NCBI GenBank assembly: GCA_002319795.1
Contig: DCFU01000013.1
Span: forward strand, 49,243 to 113,242
From: Megamonas sp. UBA1796
GTDB taxonomy: Bacteria > Bacillota > Negativicutes > Selenomonadales > Selenomonadaceae
DNA: 64,000 bases
Reading direction: 5' to 3'
The number at the start of each line of letters is the position of its first letter. The stretch's first letter is position 1. The position numbers and the translations under genes are program-made. The notes beneath the pieces are model-generated. The model was given only the letters and a program-made list of their open reading frames with translations, ran no database searches and was not told the origin of the DNA. Shown here one piece after another: positions 1-9,519 of the stretch.

Positions 1-1
1 A

Positions 2-943
2 TTCAAAGCAAAGGAAAGGCTCCGCCCGTATATTGTCCGGACGCCGCTGCTGCGTGTGCATGCGCTTGACGCTGTACTCGGCTGTGAGGTGTATCTGAAG
101 CCGGAAAATCTCCAAAGGACAGGATCGTTTAAGATTCGCGGCGCGCTGAATCGGATCCTCTCGCTGTCGGAAGAAGAGAAAAGCAGGGGCATCGTATGCT
201 GCTCCAGCGGGAATCATGCACAGGGAGTCGCCTGCGCAGCAAGCATATTGGGTATCGATGCCAAAATCGTAATGCCGCTGAACTGCAACCCGGTGAAGCT
301 CGCGGGAGCCAAAGCCTTTGGTTCAGAGGTTATACTTGCAGGTACAAATTCCACGGAGCGGGATGCCAAAGCAGACGAGTTGGTTCGTACAGAAGGCAGG
401 ATACTGGTGCATCCGTATGCGGATGACGCTGTAAAGGCCGGGCAGGGAACTATGGGAATCGAGATTTTGGAGGATGCGCCTGCGATGGATGCTGTCGTGG
501 TTCCTATCGGCGGTGGAGGCATGATTTCTGGTATCGCGACGGCTGTAAAGGCTGCAAGGCCGGATATCCGTGTCATCGGGGCAGAGCCGGCCGGTGCGCC
601 GCGGTATGGACTCAGCCGGAGCAAGGGAACGCCGCAGCGGCTTTCCTCCGTGGATACAATCGCGGATGGGACGCGGACGGACCATGCAGATCCAGGAAAC
701 TTTGCTATCATAGAGGCACTGGTGGATGAACTGGTAACGGCGCAGGATTCTTCTATTGAGGATGCCATGTATCTGCTGCTTGCTAAAGCGAAGATCGTAG
801 CGGAACCGTCTTCTTCCCTGGGTATAGCGGCTGTGCTGGAGGGAACGCTGTCTTTCGAAGCGCGGCAGAAGGTTTGCTTCGTAATATCGGCAGGCAATAA
901 TGATTTGTCACTGGTAAAGAGCATATTGGAAAGAAAGCAATGA
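2..943 (+). CDS. tdcB: Threonine dehydratase (catabolic type), 5' end outside window
   Basis: PLP-dependent deamination of L-threonine (and usually L-serine) to 2-oxobutyrate (pyruvate) and ammonia in the cytoplasm. The frame is open from base 2 and already shows family sequence (RLRPYIVRTPLLRV), so the GTG at 56 is not the real start and the gene begins upstream of the window. Visible motifs are SFKIRGA with the PLP lysine, SSGNHAQGV and the glycine-rich PLP phosphate loop GGGGMISG. It ends shortly after FVISAGNND, so there is no C-terminal ACT regulatory domain. This favours the short catabolic (TdcB-like) form over long biosynthetic IlvA. Followed by a good terminator. A serine dehydratase cannot be excluded. 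Confidence 0.9.
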   Translation, partial: FKAKERLRPYIVRTPLLRVHALDAVLGCEVYLKPENLQRTGSFKIRGALNRILSLSEEEKSRGIVCCSSGNHAQGVACAASILGIDAKIVMPLNCNPVKLAGAKAFGSEVILAGTNSTERDAKADELVRTEGRILVHPYADDAVKAGQGTMGIEILEDAPAMDAVVVPIGGGGMISGIATAVKAARPDIRVIGAEPAGAPRYGLSRSKGTPQRLSSVDTIADGTRTDHADPGNFAIIEALVDELVTAQDSSIEDAMYLLLAKAKIVAEPSSSLGIAAVLEGTLSFEARQKVCFVISAGNNDLSLVKSILERKQ

Positions 944-974
944 CAGCGCGCACACATGCAAAAAATCTATAAAT

Positions 975-1028
975 AAACCCCTCATATTTCAAGCTATATA
1001 CACATAGCTAAAATGTGAGGGGTTTTCT
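975..1028 (+). terminator. Rho-independent terminator after threonine dehydratase
   Basis: Long inverted repeat with arms AAACCCCTCA and TGAGGGGTTT, an A/T-rich inner stem and a T-rich tail. It lies between convergent genes and may work on both strands. Confidence 0.8.
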
Positions 1029-1095
1029 TATGCTCTGGTTTATTGTCTTGTCCTATCGTTATCTTACCAACAAACAGCGCAGACAGCTTTCATAC

Positions 1096-2313
1096 TTATT
1101 TGCGATAGCGGTCCATGACCTTCAGCAGACGATCGATTGCGTTCACGGCTGCTTTATGATCTTGTGAGAAATTGATGCGGAAGCTGTTGGTGAACTGTGC
1201 ACCAAATTCGGTACCTGGCGTGACCGTGGCATTGGTCTGCAGGCGCACAATCCGGACGAATTCACCGATGGTGACATCAAGCGGAGGAAGCTGAGGGAAA
1301 AGGTAGCTGCCAGCTTCGGTGGGGCGTACGCGCATGCCTTCTGCTGCTTGGAATTTTTGCAGGAGTTCGTCGCGAATCGCCTGATGCTGGGCAATGCGTT
1401 GCTGTATCCAGCCAGCCGGTTCACTGAACCATGATTTCAATACAGCCTGGCTGTAGCCTGGTGCGCGCAGGGAGACAATGGCTTGGAGCTTTTCCATGCG
1501 GTCGATGACCGCGGCGGAGCCAAAGGCTGTGCCAAGACGGTAGCCGCTGAGGGACTCGGTTTTGGAGGGGCCAATGATCGTGATGAGATTTTCGGGATTC
1601 ATGATATTTTGGGCGCAAAGATGTGTATAAAGGCGGTTTTCAAAAATCTGCCGGGAATATAATTCATCTGCGATGACAAATGCACCGTAATGTGCAGCGA
1701 GGGTGGCGATACGGCGAATTTCCTCCGGCGAGTAGATGACACCGGTAGGATTATTCGGATTGGAAAACAGGAACAGCCGGGCACCGGCCTTGAAGGCTTG
1801 TTCCAGTTCTGTAAGATCGAGCCCCGCACGGTCATTGAAATCAAAATAGTGCATTTCGACCGGGATGATATCGCCGTCGAAGAACTCGGCAAGCTTGCGG
1901 TTGGCAAAATAGTCCGGTGCGACAATAGCAACCTTATCGCCGCGGGCGATTGTGGCACCCATAGCCAGGAATAACGCTCCTTGTGTACCGGGTGTGATAA
2001 TCACGTTGCGTTCCGGGTCGAGCTGCGTACCGGTATAGCGGGCCAGTTTTTCTGCGAGATCGATGCGTGCAGCTTTGCCGCCGCGATACTCTGTATAGGC
2101 CTGCCTGCCGCCGGTATGGAAGCCATCGATGAAAAGCTCCAGTGTGCCCGGAGTTGGTTCAAAGGCATCGACATCACCGTGTGAGAAATCAACAGCTCTG
2201 CCGGGAAGTTTTTCACCGCGCAGGTCTGGTATGTCAGCCTTTTGCCTTGTTTCCTGTCCCGGTGCGTTATCAACGCCGAGTTTCTGGAATTTTTTCTCTA
2301 AGGATGTATGCAT
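1096..2313 (-). CDS. Class I/II PLP-dependent aminotransferase
   Basis: Fold-type I aminotransferase of 405 aa. Seen: a substrate/PLP region near PGTQGALFLA, SNPNNPTGV, the ADELY segment, and the PLP lysine in GPSKTESLSGYRLG. The ATG at 2313 is chosen because GAGGAG lies 6 bases upstream; an in-frame extension to 2391 has no ribosome binding site and no family sequence. It is divergent from the LysR gene at 2471 with overlapping promoters, so the LysR protein probably controls it. The substrate amino acid cannot be read from sequence. Confidence 0.88.
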   Translation of the reverse strand: MHTSLEKKFQKLGVDNAPGQETRQKADIPDLRGEKLPGRAVDFSHGDVDAFEPTPGTLELFIDGFHTGGRQAYTEYRGGKAARIDLAEKLARYTGTQLDPERNVIITPGTQGALFLAMGATIARGDKVAIVAPDYFANRKLAEFFDGDIIPVEMHYFDFNDRAGLDLTELEQAFKAGARLFLFSNPNNPTGVIYSPEEIRRIATLAAHYGAFVIADELYSRQIFENRLYTHLCAQNIMNPENLITIIGPSKTESLSGYRLGTAFGSAAVIDRMEKLQAIVSLRAPGYSQAVLKSWFSEPAGWIQQRIAQHQAIRDELLQKFQAAEGMRVRPTEAGSYLFPQLPPLDVTIGEFVRIVRLQTNATVTPGTEFGAQFTNSFRINFSQDHKAAVNAIDRLLKVMDRYRK

Positions 2314-2361
2314 AGGATCTCCTCGCTTTCCTTGATATAGGAATATATCTGTTTTATATAA

Positions 2362-2401
2362 ATGATACCGGATTGACACCATGTGATTCAAATACTAAAA
2401 T
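2362..2401. promoter_or_regulatory. Overlapping divergent promoters, aminotransferase/lysR
   Basis: On the plus strand TTGACA (2373-2378), 17 bases, then TAAAAT (2396-2401) reads toward lysR. On the minus strand TTGAAT (2386-2391), 18 bases, then TATCAT (2362-2367) reads toward the aminotransferase. The overlap fits LysR-type control of a divergent target. Confidence 0.65.
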
Positions 2402-2470
2402 TTGTATAAGACTATATAAATAAATCTATGCCTCCCTATATTTGTGATGGAGGCTAAAGGATGATTTGTT

Positions 2471-3427
2471 ATGCTGAAAAACCGGGACTATGTTTACGCC
2501 GTGTATCTGAACAAGAGCTTCTCCAAAGCGGCGGCAAAGCTCTATATATCGCAGCCCTCACTGAGTGCGTCCATCAAGAAAACGGAGGATGCGATCGGGC
2601 TGCCGCTTTTTAACCGCAGCACCAATCCCATACAGCTGACTCCGGCAGGAGAATATTATATGGCGTCGATTGAAAAAATCATGGCCATCGAAAAGGAAAT
2701 GGCACAGCATTTCAGCCAGCTGCGGGGCTATAGCCGGCAAGTAGTGAATATTGGCGGCGCGTCTTTTTTTTGTGCTTATGTTTTGCCGGACATCATCCAG
2801 AGTTTCAGGGAAAGTTATCCGCAGTATACGGTCAATATACTAGAGGCGAATGCGGGAGACCTTTTGAACTGCCTGCGTTTAAATACAGTCGATCTTATCA
2901 TTGATGTAGAAAGACTCGATACGGCAATGTTTGATATGCTGGAATGGGGCAAGGAATATATCCTTCTGGCTGTGCCGGCGGAGTATAGCATCAATGAGCG
3001 GCTGCATGCTTATCGGCTGAGTTTTGACCAGGTCCGGCGGGAGGAATATCTTGCTGGATGCCCGGCGGTTGACTTAAAGGAATTCCGGCAGGAGCCGTTC
3101 CTCTTCCTGAAAAAAGGGAATGATATGTATAAACGAGGTATGAAGATGTGCCGTCAGGCAGGTTTCAGGCCAAAGGTAGCGATGTATCTCGACCAGTTGC
3201 TGACGGCATATTATATCGCTTGCAGCGGCAAAGGCATGGCTTTTGTGCGGGCAGGGATACCAAAATATCTGGAGCCTACGAGCCGGGTGTTTTTTTATAA
3301 AATCAACGATGAAAATGCTCTGCGCAGCATCATGCTGTACTACAGGAAAGCGCAGCCGCTTTCGGCGGCAAGTGAATCATTTATTGATTTTTTGCAGAGG
3401 AGAAAAGATTTCCATCAAATCGTTTGA
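2471..3427 (+). CDS. LysR-family transcriptional regulator
   Basis: 318 aa. The N-terminal winged helix-turn-helix is clear (NKSFSKAAAKLYISQPSLSASIKK), followed by a substrate-binding domain. Divergent from the aminotransferase, its likely target. It is strikingly like the LysR at 27829-28785 (shared YVY-VY...KSFS-AA-KL..SQP.LSA..KK and NRST/DRST-PIQLT, and the C-terminal LLxxGNDMYKR and LYLxQL-TAY motifs), so the two are paralogues, each divergent from an amino-acid enzyme. Confidence 0.92.
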   Translation: MLKNRDYVYAVYLNKSFSKAAAKLYISQPSLSASIKKTEDAIGLPLFNRSTNPIQLTPAGEYYMASIEKIMAIEKEMAQHFSQLRGYSRQVVNIGGASFFCAYVLPDIIQSFRESYPQYTVNILEANAGDLLNCLRLNTVDLIIDVERLDTAMFDMLEWGKEYILLAVPAEYSINERLHAYRLSFDQVRREEYLAGCPAVDLKEFRQEPFLFLKKGNDMYKRGMKMCRQAGFRPKVAMYLDQLLTAYYIACSGKGMAFVRAGIPKYLEPTSRVFFYKINDENALRSIMLYYRKAQPLSAASESFIDFLQRRKDFHQIV

Positions 3428-3434
3428 AAAATCT

Positions 3435-3460
3435 AAAAAAGGGCCACATGTCCTTTTTTT
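3435..3460 (+). terminator. Possible weak terminator after lysR
   Basis: AAAAAAGG and CCTTTTTT arms with a 9-base loop and a T run. The stem is mostly A-T, so strength is doubtful. Confidence 0.45.
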
Positions 3461-3688
3461 GTCAGAGAAATCCCGTTAGAATAAAGGTTGAAAATTATAT
3501 AAACTCCATACAGATAGGCTGTGGTATGTTATGATATATGTATTATCGGGACTGCGGACGGTTATGTCGGAGATGGTTCAGAGAATCTTGCAAAGGAGGC
3601 GGGCACGAGGCCTGGTAGGGGATTGCGGCAGCTGTTGCAGCGGAAAATGAAAAGGATACGAACGAATGCAAACAGAAGGAGAGATTTG

Positions 3689-4540
3689 ATGAACAAGAAA
3701 AGAAATGCGGTATTATCAGCGATTATCGGCTTGTCGTTTTTGGTGGCGGCACCAAGCAGTGTCTATGCGGTTGACGTACAGCCAACTGCGGCTTATACGC
3801 AGAAGGACTTAAACGACCAGGAGGTAATGGGGCTGTTGTGGGTCCAGACATCTGCCGAGTATCGGGAACTGTGCTATCAGGCATATAATGCGGCTGCGAT
3901 GGAAGTGGATCGTGCGATTGCCCGGCATAAGACGGGGGATAAGCCGCTGGCCATTGTGCTGGACTGCGATGAAACGGTGCTTGATAACAGTGCGGCACAG
4001 GGCGGATACCTTGATACAGATAATGCCTATTCAGATAAGACTTGGGATACATGGGTTACGCAGGCACGGGCTGAGGCAATGCCGGGAGCTGCCGAATATT
4101 TGCAGGGAGTGGCTAAAAAGGGCGTAGAGATTTTCTATGTGACGAATCGCGCTGCAGCGACAGAATATGAAGGAACTGCCAAGAACCTCAAGAAGCTCCA
4201 TTTCCCGATGGTGGATACCAAACACTTACTGCTGAAGACGGATTCGGGAAACAAGCAGATACGTTTCGACCAGATTGCCAAAAATTATGATGTGGCTGTT
4301 TATATGGGTGATAACGCGGGGGATTTGCCGATTGGCACATATCATAAGAGCATGGAGGAACGCAATGCCATCGTTGATCAGCATAAGGCTGAGTTTGGTA
4401 CGAGGTTTATTGTATTCCCAAATCCCGAGTATGGTGATTGGGAAGGTTCATTGGCGAAGAACTATTGGAGCCTGAGTCCAGAGCAAAAGAGTGAACTTAG
4501 AAAGTCGCTTATCAAAAAATGGCATCTCGATGAGAAATAA
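3689..4540 (+). CDS. Exported HAD acid phosphatase, lipoprotein e(P4)/class C family
   Basis: 283 aa, starting at ATG 3689 behind AAGGAGAG; an in-frame extension to 3521 would bury the signal peptide. Residues 1-27 form a Sec signal (MNKKRN, hydrophobic core, SVYA). The HAD motif I, DCDETVLDN, is intact, followed by FYVTNR (motif II) and YMGDNAGD (motif IV). Family members dephosphorylate nucleoside monophosphates, NMN and aromatic phosphates outside the cytoplasm. Unlike Haemophilus e(P4) there is no lipobox cysteine, so this one is probably soluble in the periplasm. It stands first in a same-strand nucleoside salvage block, which fits a role in making transportable nucleosides. Confidence 0.88.
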   Translation: MNKKRNAVLSAIIGLSFLVAAPSSVYAVDVQPTAAYTQKDLNDQEVMGLLWVQTSAEYRELCYQAYNAAAMEVDRAIARHKTGDKPLAIVLDCDETVLDNSAAQGGYLDTDNAYSDKTWDTWVTQARAEAMPGAAEYLQGVAKKGVEIFYVTNRAAATEYEGTAKNLKKLHFPMVDTKHLLLKTDSGNKQIRFDQIAKNYDVAVYMGDNAGDLPIGTYHKSMEERNAIVDQHKAEFGTRFIVFPNPEYGDWEGSLAKNYWSLSPEQKSELRKSLIKKWHLDEK

Positions 4541-4668
4541 TTGGTATGCAGCTGCATCTTAAAATTATATAAAGCGTACAGTACTTCATTGTTGCTTCGT
4601 TCTGTGATGGTTTTGAGGAAAGGCATCCGACGCTGTGGTAAGATTTTTGGATGTAGATGTACCAGGGA

Positions 4669-4702
4669 ATGGAGTCTGTTGTATGGCAGCCTCCATTTTT
4701 TT
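4669..4702 (+). terminator. Terminator between phosphatase gene and deoB
   Basis: ATGGAG-t-CTG and CAG-c-CTCCAT arms followed by seven T. Suggests that deoB onward is a separate transcript or is reached by read-through. Confidence 0.65.
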
Positions 4703-4806
4703 AGAGAATCGGTCTGCCGCACCTGAAAAATTCGCATAGAAGGAAAAACATATAAATATTCAGTTGATTATGAAGCGTGGATTGTCAGAAAAAAGGAGTT
4801 TTTACC

Positions 4807-5982
4807 ATGAAGAAATATAGACGTGCTTATATCATTGTGCTTGACAGCTATGGCATCGGGCAGGCACCGGATGCCGCTGAATTCGGGGATGGCGAATGCC
4901 ATACGCTGCAGACCATCGTGCGTTCGACGCAATACAATACGCCGAATATGAAAAGGTTAGGATTGTTCAATATCGAAGGTGTAGAATGCGGAGAAAAAGA
5001 ATTAGCCCCTATCGGCGCTTATGGACGCTTGCAGGAGCGCTCCCGCGGCAAGGATACGACCATCGGGCATTGGGAAATCGCGGGCATTGTTTCAGAAACA
5101 CCGCTTCCTACGTATCCGGAGGGCTTTCCTGCGGATGTCATTGCCCGCTTAGAGAAGGCCCTGGGACGTAAAATTATTTGTAATAAGCCATATTCGGGTA
5201 CAAAGGTTATCGAAGATTATGGGCAGGAGCATGAAAGGACGGGGGCACTCATTGTTTATACATCGGCGGACAGCGTGCTTCAGATCGCGGCGCATGAGAA
5301 TATTGTTCCCCCGGAAAAGCTTTATGAATATTGCCGTATAGCGCGGTCTGTCATGACCGGGCAGCATTCGGTCGGCCGCATTATTGCGCGTCCTTTTGAG
5401 GGCAAATATCCGGATTATGAGCGTACCCCGCGCCGCCATGATTTTTCCATGCAGCCGCCAGCGGAGACGATGCTGGATGCGCTGCAGGGGAAGGACTTCG
5501 CTACGATTGGTATCGGCAAGATTTCCGATATTTTTGCGGCGCGCGGTATTGGCCGGCATATCGGGATCAACGGCAATACGGATGGGATGGACAAGGCCAT
5601 AGCGACACTCGATGATGACTTTTGCGGGCTGTGTTTTGTAAATCTTGTTGATTTTGATATGAAATATGGGCATCGTCGTGATATTGACGGCTATGCGCAT
5701 GCAGCTACGCTATTTGACCGTCAGCTTGCCGTATTTATGGACAAGATGCATGACGATGATGTGCTTATGATTACCGCGGATCATGGGTGTGATCCTGGCG
5801 CGCCAGGTACAGATCATACACGCGAATATGTACCGTTTCTTGCTTATGGCAGGGGAATCCGGGCCGGAGTCAATCTCGGCACACGTTCAAGTTTTGCGGA
5901 TATAGCGGCTACGGTTACCGATATGTTCGGGGTGGAGCTTGCAACGAAGGGAAAAAGTTTTCGCAAGGATATCGAAAAATAA
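4807..5982 (+). CDS. deoB: Phosphopentomutase
   Basis: Interconverts (deoxy)ribose 1-phosphate and 5-phosphate, linking nucleoside phosphorolysis to central metabolism. 391 aa, normal length. Metal-binding DSYGIGQAPDA at the N-terminus, the phosphorylated-threonine region GKDTTIGHWE, and the C-terminal metal site ITADHGCDPGAPGTDHTRE are all intact. ATG 4807 follows AAAAAGGAG; an in-frame extension to 4777 is unlikely. First of four nucleoside-catabolism genes with short gaps (deoB-pdp-cdd-nucleotidase), then nupC. Confidence 0.96.
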   Translation: MKKYRRAYIIVLDSYGIGQAPDAAEFGDGECHTLQTIVRSTQYNTPNMKRLGLFNIEGVECGEKELAPIGAYGRLQERSRGKDTTIGHWEIAGIVSETPLPTYPEGFPADVIARLEKALGRKIICNKPYSGTKVIEDYGQEHERTGALIVYTSADSVLQIAAHENIVPPEKLYEYCRIARSVMTGQHSVGRIIARPFEGKYPDYERTPRRHDFSMQPPAETMLDALQGKDFATIGIGKISDIFAARGIGRHIGINGNTDGMDKAIATLDDDFCGLCFVNLVDFDMKYGHRRDIDGYAHAATLFDRQLAVFMDKMHDDDVLMITADHGCDPGAPGTDHTREYVPFLAYGRGIRAGVNLGTRSSFADIAATVTDMFGVELATKGKSFRKDIEK

Positions 5983-6033
5983 GTGTGTGCGGTGCGGCGT
6001 TAAACATCTACTGCAGAGGGAGGACGAATCTAT

Positions 6034-7356
6034 ATGAGGATGTACGATTTAATCACGAAAAAGCGTAACGGCGGGGTGCTCACAGATGCTGAAATCGAGT
6101 ATATGATCGGCGGCTATGTCCAAGGAGATATCGTGGATTATCAGATGTCGGCAATGCTTATGGCTATCTGGTTCAAAGGCATGAATGCGCACGAAATCAC
6201 CGAGCTTACGAAGGTAATGGCTAAATCCGGCGATATGATTGACTTGTCGGCGATCCATGGCAAAAAGGTTGACAAGCACAGTACGGGCGGTGTCGGCGAT
6301 AAAACTACGCTTATTGTAGCACCTATCGTTGCTGCCTGTGGCGGCAAGGTAGCTAAGATGTCCGGACGCGGACTCGGGCATACAGGCGGGACGGTCGACA
6401 AGCTCGAAGCTATTCCGGGATTCCGTACGGTGCTGGAACGCGAGGAGTTCTTTACTATCGTGAACAAGTGTGGCTTGAGCCTTATCGGCCAGTCTGGCAA
6501 TCTCGCTCCGGCGGATAAGAAGCTTTATGCGCTGCGTGATGTAACAGCTACGGTTGACAGTATACCGCTTATCGCTTCTTCAATTATGAGCAAAAAGCTT
6601 GCGGCTGGCAGTGACTGTATTTTGTTGGATGTCAAGACGGGCAGCGGTGCGTTTATGAAGACTTTTGAGGATTCGGTGCGGCTGGCCCAGACCATGGTCG
6701 CAATCGGCGAGGGCGCGGGCAAGCGCACCGTGGCGCTCATAACGGATATGGATACGCCGCTGGGACATGCGATAGGAAATTCGCTGGAGGTCATTGAATC
6801 CATGGATGTTCTCAAAGGACATGGCCCGCAGGATCTCACGGAGGTATCTCTGCAGCTCGCAGCGAATATGCTCTACCTTGTAGATAAAGGCTCGCTTGCT
6901 ACATGTCGCAGCCTGGCGGAAAAATCTATTGCTGACGGCACAGCCTTTGAATGCTTCGCGGCTATGGTCGAGGCACAGGGTGGGGACTCTTCCGTACTGC
7001 GGAATCCGGAGAAGTTTGCCAAGGCTCCGTACAGCGGGGATGTACTCGCGGATCGCGACGGCTATATTGTCCGGATGAATGCTGAGGAATGCGGGATTGC
7101 TTCCGTAGTTCTGGGAGCGGGACGTGAGACCAAGGAAAGCACCATTGACTTTTCGGCAGGTATCATGATGATGAAGAAATATGGTGAGGCTGTCAAAAAG
7201 GGTGAAAAGCTCGCGACACTTTATACTTCAAAGCAGGAGACTCTCGCGGAGGCAGAGCGTATGTATAAAGAGGCTGTTGTTATCGGTGCGGATAAGCCGG
7301 CAGCTAAGCCGCTCGTTTATGCGCGTGTAGAAAAGGACCATGTGGAGAAATTTTAA
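6034..7356 (+). CDS. pdp: Pyrimidine-nucleoside (thymidine) phosphorylase
   Basis: Cleaves thymidine, deoxyuridine or uridine with phosphate to the base and (deoxy)ribose 1-phosphate, the substrate of DeoB encoded just upstream. 440 aa. Family signature SGRGLGHTGGTVDKLE and the phosphate-binding KHSTGGVGDK are present, as is the C-terminal pyrimidine phosphorylase domain. GAGGGAGG lies before two possible starts, 6034 and 6040. Whether uridine is accepted (pdp) or only thymidine (deoA) cannot be read; the Firmicute-like sequence favours pdp. Confidence 0.93.
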   Translation: MRMYDLITKKRNGGVLTDAEIEYMIGGYVQGDIVDYQMSAMLMAIWFKGMNAHEITELTKVMAKSGDMIDLSAIHGKKVDKHSTGGVGDKTTLIVAPIVAACGGKVAKMSGRGLGHTGGTVDKLEAIPGFRTVLEREEFFTIVNKCGLSLIGQSGNLAPADKKLYALRDVTATVDSIPLIASSIMSKKLAAGSDCILLDVKTGSGAFMKTFEDSVRLAQTMVAIGEGAGKRTVALITDMDTPLGHAIGNSLEVIESMDVLKGHGPQDLTEVSLQLAANMLYLVDKGSLATCRSLAEKSIADGTAFECFAAMVEAQGGDSSVLRNPEKFAKAPYSGDVLADRDGYIVRMNAEECGIASVVLGAGRETKESTIDFSAGIMMMKKYGEAVKKGEKLATLYTSKQETLAEAERMYKEAVVIGADKPAAKPLVYARVEKDHVEKF

Positions 7357-7380
7357 ATTGCGTTGGTAAGGAGGAACTTG

Positions 7381-7773
7381 ATGATGGATGATAAGACATT
7401 GATTGAGGCTGCAAAAAAGGCCCGGGAATTTTCTTACAGCCCGTATTCCAAGTTCAAAGTAGGAGCGGCCGTCCTCACATCGGACGGTAAGATTTATGGT
7501 GGCTGCAATATAGAGAATGCTTCATTTGGCATTACGAACTGCGCAGAACGCACAGCGATGTTCAAGGCGGTTTCCGAAGGGCATCGGGAGCTTGACGCTT
7601 TGGCGGTCATAGCGGATACGGAGGCTCCTTGTTCCCCGTGCGGGGCCTGCCGGCAGGCAATGGCGGAGTTTAAGGTGAAGCGCATCATCATGGCCAATCT
7701 TAAGGGAGATACCAAGGTCGTTACGCTGGAAGAACTGCTGCCATTTTCGTTTTCAGATGCAGACTTCCAATAA
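7381..7773 (+). CDS. cdd: Cytidine deaminase
   Basis: Deaminates cytidine and deoxycytidine to uridine and deoxyuridine, which Pdp then cleaves. 130 aa, the small tetrameric type. Zinc and catalytic residues are seen in NCAERTA (Cys, Glu) and PCGACRQ (two Cys). ATG 7381 follows AAGGAGGA. It begins 24 bases after pdp and is followed 22 bases later by the exported nucleotidase gene, so they form one operon. Confidence 0.96.
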   Translation: MMDDKTLIEAAKKAREFSYSPYSKFKVGAAVLTSDGKIYGGCNIENASFGITNCAERTAMFKAVSEGHRELDALAVIADTEAPCSPCGACRQAMAEFKVKRIIMANLKGDTKVVTLEELLPFSFSDADFQ

Positions 7774-7795
7774 ATAAGCGGAGGAGAATCACAAG

Positions 7796-9466
7796 ATGGG
7801 GCTTATACGGCAATTGAGGATATGCCTGCTGGCGGCAGCTGTAACGCTTTCCTTTATAGGAACGGCGTTTGCTGCGGGCGGGACGCTTACGATCTTCTCG
7901 ACCTCGGATGTTCATGGCAGCATCCTGGGCTGGGATTATTTCCGGGCACAGCCGGCTGAGGTCGGGCTGGCGAAGATCAGTACAATCGTCAATGCGGAGC
8001 GTGCGAAAAACCCGGCAGTCCTTCTTATTGATGCGGGAGATTATTTGCAGGGGACGCCGTTGGATACTTATATGGTGAATGTGGATAAGGACTGGAAGGT
8101 TCATCCGATGTTTGCCGCATTCAATCAGATGAAATATGATGCCATAGTTCTGGGGAACCATGAATTCAACTTTGGTACAGATTTTTTGAAAAAGGCGATT
8201 GGTACGAATAAGAATGTGTTGTCTGCCAATACGCTGTCCAGCACGACCGGCAGGACCTGGGATGCAGTCCGTCCCTATGTGATACGCAAGGTTATGATAG
8301 GCGGCGAGACGGTGCGGGTCGGAATTATCGGCCTTACTACACCTGCGATACCGGACTTTGAGGCGCCGAAGCATTACGCCGGACTGCGGTTTGCCGATCA
8401 ACCGGCAACGGCCAGCCAGCTCGTACAGGAACTCAAGGGACGCGTGGATCTCATTGTCATAGCGACGCATTCCGGGGTGGAATCGGATGTACGTTCATCG
8501 GCAGAGAATCAGGTTATTGGTATAGCCAAAGCCTGTCCGGAGGCAAATCTTTTGATTGCCGCGCATAACCACGTCGTAATCGATAACGCTACCGGCATAC
8601 GGCTGCCGGATGGCACTTTTTATAAGGATGCCGTGGTGAATGGCGTACCGGTTGTTGAATCGGGCAAGGACGGCAAGTTTGTGGCGCGAAGTGACCTGCA
8701 GCTTGAAAAGCAGACGGATGGAAAATGGAAAGTCCTGTCAGTCCGGACACAGGCGGTTCCTGTAAAGGGAGTGGCCGAGGACCCGGCTATTGTCAAACAG
8801 GTGGAGCCACTGCACAAAAAGACGTTGGCGTATTTGCAAAGTGAGATTGGAAAATCTACGGGAAGTTTCCCGGGAGAAGAATCAAATCATCGGGACTCTG
8901 CCATTGTTGATTTTGTCAATGATGTACAGCGCTATTATGCCGGGACGGAGCTGTCGGCGGCTGCTGCTTTCAACACGAAGGCGGATATTGCACCAGGTGC
9001 CATTACACGTCAGGAAATCGCCGGGCTGTATATTTATGAGAATTATCTATATGGAATTGAGATTACCGGGGCTGAGCTGCGAAAGTATCTTGAGTTCGCT
9101 GCGGCCCATTATGGCAAGGCTCCAGACTACAATTATGATATGCTGCAGGGTGTAGATTATACAATTGATTTGAGTCAAAGCCCGGGCAGCCAGATTACGA
9201 GGCTTCTGTATCAGGGAAAAGAGGTAAAAGATGCGGATGTCTTTACCATGGCAATCAATGATTACCGTATGAACGGCGGCGGAGGGTACATGGCAGCCAT
9301 GGGCTATACGGATGGACGCAAGCCCAAGGTCGTTTTCGATTCCATGAAAGCTTATGGCGACGCGGGACAGGTCCGCAGCCTGCTGGAACGCTATATCACA
9401 GAAAAAGGTACGATTACGCCGAAAGTGGATGGCAATTGGAATGTGGCTGGACAGCCACAGGAATAA
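7796..9466 (+). CDS. Exported 5'-nucleotidase / 2',3'-cyclic phosphodiesterase family protein
   Basis: 556 aa with a signal peptide (hydrophobic segment then GTAFAA). The N-terminal metallophosphoesterase domain has STSDVHG, DAGDYLQG, LGNHEFNFG and AHNHV, where the usual GH-x-H has become AH-N-H. The C-terminal nucleotide-binding domain carries NDYRMNGGGGY. The UshA/CpdB family removes phosphate from nucleotides outside the inner membrane. Its place between cdd and nupC fits release of nucleosides for import. Whether it acts on 5'-nucleotides, 3'-nucleotides or cyclic ones is open; the NDYR-GGGG motif looks CpdB-like. Confidence 0.88.
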   Translation: MGLIRQLRICLLAAAVTLSFIGTAFAAGGTLTIFSTSDVHGSILGWDYFRAQPAEVGLAKISTIVNAERAKNPAVLLIDAGDYLQGTPLDTYMVNVDKDWKVHPMFAAFNQMKYDAIVLGNHEFNFGTDFLKKAIGTNKNVLSANTLSSTTGRTWDAVRPYVIRKVMIGGETVRVGIIGLTTPAIPDFEAPKHYAGLRFADQPATASQLVQELKGRVDLIVIATHSGVESDVRSSAENQVIGIAKACPEANLLIAAHNHVVIDNATGIRLPDGTFYKDAVVNGVPVVESGKDGKFVARSDLQLEKQTDGKWKVLSVRTQAVPVKGVAEDPAIVKQVEPLHKKTLAYLQSEIGKSTGSFPGEESNHRDSAIVDFVNDVQRYYAGTELSAAAAFNTKADIAPGAITRQEIAGLYIYENYLYGIEITGAELRKYLEFAAAHYGKAPDYNYDMLQGVDYTIDLSQSPGSQITRLLYQGKEVKDADVFTMAINDYRMNGGGGYMAAMGYTDGRKPKVVFDSMKAYGDAGQVRSLLERYITEKGTITPKVDGNWNVAGQPQE

Positions 9467-9519
9467 ATGGTTTATACAGCCGGATGTAAGGCTTATAAAC
9501 CTTAATGGGGGAGAGCTTC